Positions 25,632-34,300 of a stretch of 60,701 nt of DNA are shown in pieces. The stretch comes from Lachnospiraceae bacterium UBA3850. Lineage in GTDB: Bacteria; Bacillota; Clostridia; Lachnospirales; Lachnospiraceae. The DNA lies in NCBI GenBank assembly GCA_002392655.1, contig DGHK01000049.1:1-60701 (forward strand). The letters run 5' to 3'. Position 1 is the stretch's first letter. Each line of letters opens with the position of its first letter. Made by a program: the position numbers and the translations under genes. The notes below the pieces were generated by a model, which saw only the letters and a list, made by a program, of their open reading frames with translations, searched no databases and had not been told where the DNA came from.

Positions 25632-25657
25632 GGCAAAAAGGACCGTCCCCATTGACT
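25632..25657. repeat. Fragment of a second REP-like family (GGACCGTCCCC type)
   Basis: AAAAAGGACCGTCCCCATTG followed by ACTT, without a partner arm nearby. A diverged copy occurs at 26864-26886. Elements with the core GGGGACGGTCC are common between genes in Clostridia, as I recall; the match here is short. Confidence 0.45.
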
Positions 25658-25667
25658 TCATTCTACA

Positions 25668-26216
25668 TCAATAATCATCCCAATACTCTTCATTGTCCTC
25701 AAAGTCGTCCCACGCATCATCCTCGTCCTCAAATTCCTCTTTGTAGTCCTCATAATATGTCTCTATATCGTGATCCGACGGATCGACTGTCTTCTCCTCG
25801 TATGTACCCGTTTTTCTTTTGTATGTGCTGGTACCGGAAGTCCTGCGACTAGGCGAAGCTGTTGTTGTCTGCCTCGAAGAACTGGTTGTCGTCCGCTTGG
25901 TTGAACTCGTTGTGCTCCGATAAGTAGAATGATAACTTTGATAATCATCATACTTTTTTGTGCCACCGAACGCTTCCGACATAAGCCCAATCAATCCAAT
26001 AATTCCAAGTATAACGAAAATCACAGTTGCTACAATCTCGCCAGTGGATAATTCTCTATTATTCGAAGAATTATTGCCGCTTCCGGTATATCTGCTCCCG
26101 GTAGACTTACTGTCATTTTCCCAGTTCTTCACAGATTCATTTATATGACTCCACTTGCATGCCTCTTCAAATGTATCAAGTTTTCCATCATTATTCAGAT
26201 CAAACCAATCACGCAT
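25668..26216 (-). CDS. EF-hand protein with one membrane helix and acidic tail
   Basis: A protein of about 182 residues, family unknown. Residues 1-20 contain a canonical EF-hand loop, DLNNDGKLDTFEE, which should bind calcium. One hydrophobic segment follows (about 55-80, STGEIVATVIFVILGIIGLI), then a serine/threonine-rich stretch, and an extremely acidic end (EEFEDEDDAWDDFEDNEEYW). The start ATG 26216 is preceded by AGGTGA; the longer frame adds six codons. The first part should be cytoplasmic if the helix is a simple stop-transfer, so topology is open. It follows the HTH gene by about 100 bp and may be part of its riboswitch-controlled transcript. Confidence 0.65.
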   Translation of the reverse strand: MRDWFDLNNDGKLDTFEEACKWSHINESVKNWENDSKSTGSRYTGSGNNSSNNRELSTGEIVATVIFVILGIIGLIGLMSEAFGGTKKYDDYQSYHSTYRSTTSSTKRTTTSSSRQTTTASPSRRTSGTSTYKRKTGTYEEKTVDPSDHDIETYYEDYKEEFEDEDDAWDDFEDNEEYWDDY

Positions 26217-26325
26217 AAGATCACCTGCCTTCAAATACGAACTCTAGTACTGCCACCTACAGTATCGCATATAGTCTGGCACTTTTATCGCCCAGCCACT
26301 TAAGGCCGTACCTACGCCTCTACCT

Positions 26326-26637
26326 CTACGCCTCTGCCTCTACACCACTTCTCTTCTTTTTCGCTGCTCTTTCCCCTGTTTTTTCCCTGCTGTTTTTCCC
26401 CCCTGCTCTTTCCCCTGTGTTTTCCCTGCTGTTTTTTTCTACTTTTTTCCTCCAATTTTTATACTGTCCTGTAGTGATCCTGGCATCCTTCGGCCTCTCC
26501 ACGTCCTTCGGAATTGCCCAGTCTCTACCGAACTTCTTCGCACCCGGAAGCCGCCCCTCAGAACACATCTTCTGAACTCTTCTAGGTGTAAGCTCCCACA
26601 TCTCAGCAACTTCTTTAATTGTCAAATAATCATTCAT
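26326..26637 (-). CDS. Small MerR/excisionase-like HTH DNA-binding protein
   Basis: 103 residues. Residues 1-45 are a winged HTH of the HTH_17/excisionase type: LTIKEVAEMWELTPRRVQKM, then CSEGRLPGAKKFGRDWAIPK. The C-terminal 40 residues are basic and repeated (NSRENTGERAGGKNSREKTG), encoded by a slippage-prone CTGTTTTTCCC repeat at about 26370-26440, and may add non-specific DNA contact. The gene is preceded by a promoter, a c-di-GMP-I riboswitch and a terminator, so its expression should follow intracellular c-di-GMP. That points to a role in a surface or lifestyle switch. Targets are not known; the pilus locus next door is a natural candidate. Confidence 0.78.
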   Translation of the reverse strand: MNDYLTIKEVAEMWELTPRRVQKMCSEGRLPGAKKFGRDWAIPKDVERPKDARITTGQYKNWRKKVEKNSRENTGERAGGKNSREKTGERAAKKKRSGVEAEA

Positions 26638-26659
26638 ATGTACCTCTCATATTCTAAAA

Positions 26660-26706
26660 TGAAAAAACATCAGAACAGAGCCTTCACGCCCTAGACTGAT
26701 GTTTTT
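26660..26706 (-). terminator. Riboswitch expression-platform terminator
   Basis: On the minus strand AAAAACATCAG pairs with CTGATGTTTTTT across a 22-base loop, followed by a T run. It lies directly after the c-di-GMP aptamer and before the HTH gene, so ligand binding can switch transcription read-through. Confidence 0.85.
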
Positions 26707-26800
26707 ACTATAGTTGCAACTGGCTGCCATAAACATATAGTCCTTAGGCCCTTCATAGCTTTGCGTCGCCGGCTTTCACCGGTTATGCCAAATATGATAT
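26707..26800 (-). ncRNA. Cyclic-di-GMP-I (GEMM) riboswitch aptamer
   Basis: Read on the minus strand, the conserved blocks occur in order and spacing: TTTGGCATAACC, the GAAA-capped stem CCGGTGAAAGCCGG, GACGCAAAGC (the tetraloop-receptor and ligand region), GGGCCTAAGG, then TGGCAGCCAGTTGCAAC. This is the GEMM-I consensus recalled from the literature (GGCAAACC, GACGCAAAGCC, GGGCCUA, GGCAGCCGGGUUGCC). An extra base in the first block and a two-base change at the end are the only departures. It controls the HTH gene at 26326-26637. Confidence 0.88.
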
Positions 26801-26825
26801 TATATACACTTTTCTGATAATTATA

Positions 26826-26854
26826 GTATATTCATTTAAGCGAACGATGTCAAC
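26826..26854 (-). promoter_or_regulatory. Sigma-A promoter for the riboswitch transcript
   Basis: A perfect TTGACA (26849-26854), 17-bp spacer and TATACT (26826-26831) on the minus strand. The predicted start is about 25 bases before the aptamer. It sits in the 50 bp between the riboswitch and the 3' end of the 1400-aa surface protein gene. Confidence 0.85.
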
Positions 26855-26888
26855 GAACATATGCAAAAATGAACCGCCCCATTGACTT

Positions 26889-29800
26889 TTATCGCCTCTT
26901 CTTTCTCAGGAGCAAAGCTATGCACACTGCGGAGCAGAGCATGATTATATACAACAAACCGATATCAACGCTGTCTCCTGTATTAACGGCTTTATTATTG
27001 TTACCATTACTGTTATTTACGTTATTATTTCCATTGCCGTTATTATTTTCATTTCCGTTATTACTTCCATTGCCGTTATTATTACTACCGTTTCCACCTT
27101 TTTCGTTGCTGCCATTCCCGTTATTATTCTCAGCCTTCTCCCACTCAGCAGTGAGGGTATGGTCTTCGGTCACGGTATAGCTGTCGCCCGGATAGTATTC
27201 TGAGCCCTTCCAGTATTTGAAGGTGTAGCCATCTCTGGTCGGAGCCTTCATGACAGTTATCACATCACCTTCGTTTGCATCGATAACTATCTTGCCGGTC
27301 TGTCCATCCAGTGTACCGCCGTTAAGATCGTAAGTGATCTGATGCGTGATGTGATTCCACTTAGCGTAAAGAACCTTGTCTTCGGTAATCTCCGTGTCAA
27401 AATCATAAGCTTTAGTTAATGCCTCATCGGTATACCAGCCCGCAAATGTATAGTGTTCGCGAACGGGATCCTCAGGCTTTATGAGCTTATGATGTATCAG
27501 AACAAGCTCCTCCGTCTCACCGACGCCACCATTTAATTCATAGGTTACAAGGAAGGTCTTATCCTTCCAGCAAGCCGTATATTCGCGGTCACCGGTCGAT
27601 CCTTGTTTTATGGTCACATCATTAACAGGCATTGTTATGTCAGTGCCAACCCATCCTGCAAAGTACTTCGTATCATCCGGCCACTCCGGTGCGGTGATGG
27701 TGAAGGTCGGACTATTCGACGTGTAGGTTTCAATCGGAGAATAAGAATCCGGCCACTTACCGCCATCCAAGTCATACTCGATATCATAATTCTCAAGATC
27801 CCACTGGGCATAAAGAGTTACGGTACCACCATCTTCAGTAGTAAGATTTAAAGCCTCACTTCCATCACTATATGAATCGCCACTACCATCCTTCTTGGTA
27901 TTCCAGCCTGCGAAGCTACCGCCTATACAATCGTATTTATTAGCGAACAGCTGCTGTTTCTGATCATAGACCATATCCTGATCTTCCATCTTGCCGCTGA
28001 CTATGCTGTCATAATTTTTATCGAAATGTACAGTATACACATTTGCCTCGGCGTGTGCCATTATCTCAGCCGTACCACGTACGCTGATGGTCTGATTACT
28101 AACAGAAGGATCAAACTCAGCACTGTCATCTGAACTGCCCGGCTTAATTCCATACACAGAATATCCATCGAAATGATAGCCTGCTTTTACAGCTGTCTGT
28201 ATATTTACCCTTCGGCCTTCCGGCACAAAAAGCTTTCCATCCGCTGAAGGCTGCACAACGCCTGCATTATCAGCGAGAGTCACACTACTTATCAGGTCTT
28301 CCTGTGACGGATTCTTAATAATAGAAACTGTATAATAATCAAATACTGTACTTACCGCATATGTACCATCATATGTTATCTCTATCGAATCATTGACATA
28401 TTCAGTCGGACCGGCTGCACCACCTGCAGGCGGTACCTGAGTATCAAAGTAGAGCGTATATTTTCCCGGAGCCAAAGCTCCTGTAGAAGGATCATAAACA
28501 TAGCTTCCATTAGCATATACGAACTGAGGTCGGAAGACCTCTCCGGTTTCAGAAATCAGGAATAAATAGTCACCAAGGCCGGACTGCGGTTCTCCATCCT
28601 TATTTATTGTTACCGCTATCACACCTCCATTTATCCACTGCGCCGTCATCTTCTTTCCGATGAGATTGCCGTATTGATCAAATCTAGGATTACCATTTTC
28701 ATCTTTTTCTATATAGTTATATATCTGACAGCCATCACTATAAAATGATCCCAGGCCTGCACCGGTCCAGCCATTTAGGTTTTCGCCCGGGTTGCTTCGT
28801 CCGGTCCATCCAAATGTATCGTCGCTGTATCTCGTAAGCCTTGCATAGCTGTCAAATGCCACTTCCTGCTTATATTCTGTGCACTGCGATGTTCCTCCGG
28901 CTCCGAGTCCATCAGAATATGTTATCTGATAAGTCATAGGAGCCCACTGTGCATAGAGTGTTACCACCTTATTTTCTTCCGTAGTAAGTGTGCAAAGGGT
29001 TTTATCACTATCTCCATCAGTATATATCTTATCATCTGCCGTAGGTTGAGACTTAAGTGCCCAGCCCTTAAAAACATATCCCGGAAGCTGATAATAATTT
29101 GATGAAAGTGCCTGCTCTGTTCCATAGGTATAATCCTGATCCGCCATTGTTCCCGACACAGATGTCGATGCCCCTTTAGGCTCATTTGAATCAAAATGTA
29201 TCTTATACGGAACACCAACACAGTAAGCAAGTATCTTGGAGCTCGACTTTGTACCGATCCACTTTCCATCTGCATCGGTAAGAGCTGCCACAGAAGGCCT
29301 TAACTTTCCATCCTTATCCGCGAGCACTATTTTATTGTCAGCATTTACTGCGTAGTGCATAAGCTTGTAGCCCTTTGTCGGAACAGGTGTCTCCGTGATG
29401 GTTATTCTGTCGTTACCGATAGCTGCATATCCCACACCATTTTTACTGCCTGCTCCTTCAGGTGATATCATAAGAGTAAGATTGGTTGCCGGATAAAGAA
29501 TACCGGATTCAGCACTGCACTTGATCCTTCCGCCATACTCCCACTCGCCAAGCCTCGCATTGGTCAACATGACACTTGAATTATTTGTCTGCAGCCATGG
29601 GAATATCTTGCCGCCCTGGGCTGTATATACATCATTCATTCCATACGCAAATGAGCTATCTGAAAAAACCGTATCGCTTACTCTGATGTTATCCTGTGAG
29701 ATTCCATCAAATAAAACATCTACTCTATGCAGAGGCTGACCTTTATCATCCTTTGCATTTTGTATCTTGGACGCATAAACAGAGCCACCTGTAATGGTAA

Positions 29801-31091
29801 CCTCAACATTGTCCTTATCATGTCCACCTATATCGTAATCTGTTGTATTTCCGTCCGAAGGACCATGCTCTGCTGTAACAGTTCCTCCACTTATCTGGAC
29901 TCTGATCTTGGCATGATCCAGATGATTACCCTTAGAACCTATGCCGGCAGCTCCATATCCACCTTTGGCATATACTACACCACCGGTTATCCTGACAGAA
30001 CCGTCAGCAACATTGTTGCCTCCGCCTCCACCTATTGCAGGTACTGAACCCGGACGTTTCCCGTTACCCGCACACTTGATCTCAGCATGCACCTTTCCGC
30101 CGGATATAACTATATTTTCTCCATTGGATTCTCCACCACCGCCAATAGCACATCCGCTACCATAAGAGATAGCCTGGACCTCGCCACCACTGATACGGAT
30201 ATTTTCACCGGTCATAGCAGAGTAGCCGCCCTCGGCGCCACCGCCTCCGCCTATTGCAGCGGCTGTTTGGTAGTAATCATCCTGAGTCTGAGCAAATACT
30301 TTACCTCCGTTGATATAGATATTCTTTGCTCCGGCGAAGTAGCCTGCTCCAATTCCGGCACCCTGCTTAGAGCCTTTTGCATGGACCTCACCACCATTTA
30401 TATATATACCATCTACTCGAGTCATTGGTCCGCCGCCAATACCGGCCGAATCATTTTGTCCGGTTGCCTTGATATAACCGCTGTTGATTGTGATATTTCC
30501 ACATGGAGGACTCATCTCCGAACCTACATGTGCCACAGAACCTATACCTGCTCCGTAATTACCGCCTTTAACTTCAATACTACCGGGATTATCCGGATCC
30601 TCAGTTTCAAAAACAAGCGCTGTGGTATTACCATCCTTTCTGATTCCGGGTGCCATGTAGCCCTCGAGATATATCTTGGCATTCTTCCTGGATATGATCT
30701 TGACCGTACCGCCCTGTTCACCGATGTTGATCGGAGCTGTACGAGAACCTATGTATGAATAAATACCACAGTTAAGATTCAGCCCATCCTCAAGATATAA
30801 GTTTACTCCACCGCTCTTTACATGAACACGCACATAATTACTCTTTCCCTTGAGATAATAATCGCCCGGCTTGCTTATATTTACACTTGTATTTTTATCT
30901 GCCTTTGAACAATCATAGGTTTCCCCCGGGTTCATATCGATATCATGCCAGTTAGCATACGAAGGCTTCATATCAATCACCCATATAAGCGCAAATGCAA
31001 ATGTCACCAAAAAAAGCGCACAAATAAAACATTTCGCAGCGCCTTTAATCCTATATCGTTTATCTTTATGATTTCTTAGACTCTTTACCAT
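26889..31091 (-). CDS. Large surface protein with beta-helix and InlB/Listeria-Bacteroides repeats
   Basis: 1400 residues. A signal or anchor helix occupies residues about 20-45 (CFICALFLVTFAFALIWVID). Residues about 60-450 are glycine-rich beta-helix turns (repeats of AGIGGG, YINGGEVHAKG and ISGGKVHA) that form a parallel beta solenoid. The second half holds several InlB-type repeats: FDSNEPKGAS, YTVHFDKNYDS, TYELNGGVG and TYDLNGGTL, each closing with VTLYAQW or LYAKW. A long Asn/Gly-rich linker (about 1325-1360) ends in a VNTGDSVDIG sorting-like motif, a membrane helix and RKKRR. It is a cell-wall-attached adhesin candidate. Its motif is not LPXTG, so the sortase must accept xNTGD. Confidence 0.82.
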   Translation of the reverse strand: MVKSLRNHKDKRYRIKGAAKCFICALFLVTFAFALIWVIDMKPSYANWHDIDMNPGETYDCSKADKNTSVNISKPGDYYLKGKSNYVRVHVKSGGVNLYLEDGLNLNCGIYSYIGSRTAPINIGEQGGTVKIISRKNAKIYLEGYMAPGIRKDGNTTALVFETEDPDNPGSIEVKGGNYGAGIGSVAHVGSEMSPPCGNITINSGYIKATGQNDSAGIGGGPMTRVDGIYINGGEVHAKGSKQGAGIGAGYFAGAKNIYINGGKVFAQTQDDYYQTAAAIGGGGGAEGGYSAMTGENIRISGGEVQAISYGSGCAIGGGGESNGENIVISGGKVHAEIKCAGNGKRPGSVPAIGGGGGNNVADGSVRITGGVVYAKGGYGAAGIGSKGNHLDHAKIRVQISGGTVTAEHGPSDGNTTDYDIGGHDKDNVEVTITGGSVYASKIQNAKDDKGQPLHRVDVLFDGISQDNIRVSDTVFSDSSFAYGMNDVYTAQGGKIFPWLQTNNSSVMLTNARLGEWEYGGRIKCSAESGILYPATNLTLMISPEGAGSKNGVGYAAIGNDRITITETPVPTKGYKLMHYAVNADNKIVLADKDGKLRPSVAALTDADGKWIGTKSSSKILAYCVGVPYKIHFDSNEPKGASTSVSGTMADQDYTYGTEQALSSNYYQLPGYVFKGWALKSQPTADDKIYTDGDSDKTLCTLTTEENKVVTLYAQWAPMTYQITYSDGLGAGGTSQCTEYKQEVAFDSYARLTRYSDDTFGWTGRSNPGENLNGWTGAGLGSFYSDGCQIYNYIEKDENGNPRFDQYGNLIGKKMTAQWINGGVIAVTINKDGEPQSGLGDYLFLISETGEVFRPQFVYANGSYVYDPSTGALAPGKYTLYFDTQVPPAGGAAGPTEYVNDSIEITYDGTYAVSTVFDYYTVSIIKNPSQEDLISSVTLADNAGVVQPSADGKLFVPEGRRVNIQTAVKAGYHFDGYSVYGIKPGSSDDSAEFDPSVSNQTISVRGTAEIMAHAEANVYTVHFDKNYDSIVSGKMEDQDMVYDQKQQLFANKYDCIGGSFAGWNTKKDGSGDSYSDGSEALNLTTEDGGTVTLYAQWDLENYDIEYDLDGGKWPDSYSPIETYTSNSPTFTITAPEWPDDTKYFAGWVGTDITMPVNDVTIKQGSTGDREYTACWKDKTFLVTYELNGGVGETEELVLIHHKLIKPEDPVREHYTFAGWYTDEALTKAYDFDTEITEDKVLYAKWNHITHQITYDLNGGTLDGQTGKIVIDANEGDVITVMKAPTRDGYTFKYWKGSEYYPGDSYTVTEDHTLTAEWEKAENNNGNGSNEKGGNGSNNNGNGSNNGNENNNGNGNNNVNNSNGNNNKAVNTGDSVDIGLLYIIMLCSAVCIALLLRKKRR

Positions 31092-31152
31092 CCCATATAT
31101 CCCCCCAAAAACTAAATAGAATCATTATAATAGTTTATTTTGTATCAACAGT

Positions 31153-31281
31153 TCACCTAGAGAAAGCCTGGGCGGTCTTACTCCCATCAAGCTTGCTAAG
31201 ATGATGCTTCCAAATGAGCTTTTAAAAATGTTTAATCAACGACTGCATACTCTTTTTTTCGTAAAATATGCTCCAGAATGA
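31153..31281 (+). pseudogene. C-terminal remnant of an IS30-family transposase
   Basis: A 42-codon open stretch on the plus strand translates as SPRESLGGLTPIKLAKMMLP then NELLKMFNQRL. This resembles the end of IS30-type transposases (N.SPR.SLGG.TP). The DDE catalytic part is absent, so the copy is dead. It is antisense to the leader of the 1400-aa surface gene and is followed by GGAATTTAA-type repeats that may be the element's terminal repeats. Confidence 0.55.
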
Positions 31282-31379
31282 TTAAATTCCACATTAAACG
31301 GAATTTAACCATATGTCAAATCCTTTAAATGTGGAATTTAGTCTTCAGTATGGAATTTAAATTTACAAGTGGAATTTAA
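31282..31379. repeat. Cluster of GGAATTTAA repeats with a promoter-like sequence
   Basis: TTAAATTCC (31282-31290) faces GGAATTTAA (31300-31308), and further copies lie at about 31333, 31352 and 31371. On the minus strand a TTGACA (31314-31319), 17-bp spacer and TAATGT (31291-31296) form a possible promoter whose spacer contains one repeat. The repeats may be IS terminal inverted repeats or operators of the adjoining surface genes. The stretch 31092-31387 otherwise holds only the transposase remnant. Confidence 0.5.
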
Positions 31380-31387
31380 CTATTCAC

Positions 31388-34300
31388 TCAACCTCTTGCG
31401 AGCCTCTTCTTCCATCTCTTTGAACGCATCATGAATACATATGCCCCAAATACTGAAATAATGAAGAGCATTCCAGGGATAATTACATTTATATATACAC
31501 CTGTAGGAATAATGCCACTACGCGTATTCTTAAAATGTATATTCACCTCATTCTCATCAGAAATGCTTCCGCTTATTGAACGTTTATTGTCTTCCCATGC
31601 ACCTTCACCAAGCTTTACCGAAGCCTTATATGATTCAGTTGAATAATCAGTCTCAGTAATCACATATCTCGTACCCACAGGAAGATTATGGAACTTATAT
31701 GAATCCCCATGTGACAATGTAATTCTTAACGGCGAACCATCGAAGAACTTGGTCTGCTTATTACTTGTTCCATCATCATTAGTCTTCTCAACTACAAAGT
31801 TCTCACCAGTTAAAGGATCACCATTCTTATCAGTCAGATAGATCGTGATATTGAACTTCTTGTCACGGCTGGCAAAATTGCCATCAACTACTTTGTCTAT
31901 TGTAAGAGGTGCTGTCTGAAGCTTTTTATTTGTAATAGTTCGTTTATATACTCCAGACGTTGAAACATCGTCCTCTTCATATATGAACTCATTTTCACCG
32001 ATGGTATGAACACATGTATCATTAACAGCTATCTGCTCAAATCCGTTGACCGGCGACTCTGCCACAAAGTAGTAATAATCATATTTCTTACCATCTATTT
32101 CAACCGACTTGTCCAGGTCTTTAAATGTATGCTTCCAGTTTTCTTCTGAACGTTCCCCCTTAGGCCATACAACGCTACGTGCAACTGCAAACTCAGGAGA
32201 AGTTATCTTATTTTTTTCAGTATCAATTGCGTAACGTCCAACATAGACATAGATATTGTCAGGTAACTCACTCTGACTAGCCGGATCATCAGGAATAGTA
32301 GCACCACTTTCATCAAGCCATTTCTTCTCTACAACAACCGATATCTTTTCGCTGATAAGATTTATCTTATTATTAGTGTAGTTTACTGTCTGATCATCAG
32401 TTATGACATCTGTCTTTGATTTTGTTTCGGTGTCAGTTCCACCATTTACATTAACTAATGTCTCATACTTTTCATTTTCTCCATCTGCATGTTCAGTTGT
32501 CTCAGTCACCAGATATTCAGTACCATAAGGAACATCATTAAATACTATCTTCTGACCATTCTTTATTGTAAGGTCAGCGGTTATTTCCGCAGTTCCCTCA
32601 TCATCAGAAGTAAATGTATAATTCGAAATAACTGTATCATCAGATTTCCTTACAGAATAAGTATATTTAGTTTCTACACAGAGACCACTCAGCTTAATGG
32701 TGAAATCAAAATCTTCTGCTATCCATTCATCATAAACGGTGCCGGTTGTTACCTCTTCCCTGGTTCCGTCCTTGGCCTTCTCATTCCATAGCTTTGCTGC
32801 CTTGGTGATTGAAAGATCCTTCTTTACTATCTCGTTTTTAAAGTTAACATCATCGTTAGTATCTGCTGTAATGGTACCTGTTTTTGGTGTTATATCTGCG
32901 GTATAAGGTGTGTAGCCTGCAGGCATTGGATGATCCGGATCGCTTGTATCTGTTACCTCAGTAACCGAATACTTACATCCAGCCGGAATACCACCGAGAA
33001 TCACATGCTTACCCGCAGTTACCTTTAAATATGTAACACCATTTTCATCGAACGGCGCTACTGCATAAGGTGTGTCATCGTCCTTGCTCATTTCAACCCT
33101 GAACCAGAAGGACGGAGTTTCATCTTTTCCATTTATCTCATTTCCTGTCTCATCAACAAGAGTCTTTGAGAGGTCCAGTCCACCAACAGGTTCACTTGAG
33201 TTCGTTATTGTTGGAGTTGTGCCCTTAGGTACCTCTAAAGGATTTGCTGCAAGGGCTGTGGAATCGTAACCAGCCACTTTGTCTTCCCATGCATAAAAAT
33301 CAGTATCCTGATTCACTTTCATCTCACAAATCCACTGTGAAGTACCGGTTCTATTAACCTGTTTCCACGTAGCCGTTAGTGGCTCATCTGGTGCATATTT
33401 ATACTTTGTATAAGATGCGCTGATAGTTCCGTTATCATCTATTATTTCTTTAACTGTAAGGTAAAGTGTTTCTTCAACACTATAAGTTCCATCAGGATTC
33501 TCGGTGCTAGTCTTTGCAGTCTCATAGTCAAATATAAATATTCTCGTTCCTACATCCTCTGCAGCAGCCGTGTCATCAGGAATAATTGAAGGGCCTTCAT
33601 TATATACAAATTTATCGGGAACTTTATAGTTTGCGTTTACTGGATTACTACTTTGATTTCCAGTCTCAGTTGAATTTCCTCCACTGATAGAGTTATTTGA
33701 GCCATAGGTTCTCGAAGCCCAATCAGTGTAATATGACGTATGGGTTAATCCATCCGCCTCATACGCTTTATTAAAATATCCGTTCTTAAGTCTCTTATAG
33801 CCTCCATCAATTCGATAATTGTTTGTCGGTACTGGATTATCTTCAACATCGAGATGTTCCACTCCGTTCTCTTCTATATTATTCTCTTTTTTATTATTAT
33901 TCTTACATACTTCTCCATACATGTTAATTCGGAACCAATCATAAGGTTTAACCGATACAGTTATGTTTGACTGTGTCGTCCATTTGCCTTTTGCAAAAAC
34001 CGCACATCCGTGGTCAACAACATTTCCATCGATGCACCCAACATATGCAAATACAGCATTAATTTTATCTAATTTAACACTAGTTTCAAACTCACTGAGG
34101 TCAATATAATCTAGGTGTCTACATTCATAAAACCAATAACTTATATCAGTCAAATTTGTACATAAACCAAAGCCCCTTAGATCTATTCCTGCCAAATTAA
34201 CGCATTTATTAAACATTTTGCTAACAGTTGTAAGATTATCATTTGCAATAAACTTTGATGAATCTAAAGTAATCGTTGTAAGGAGTGTACATCCATCGAA

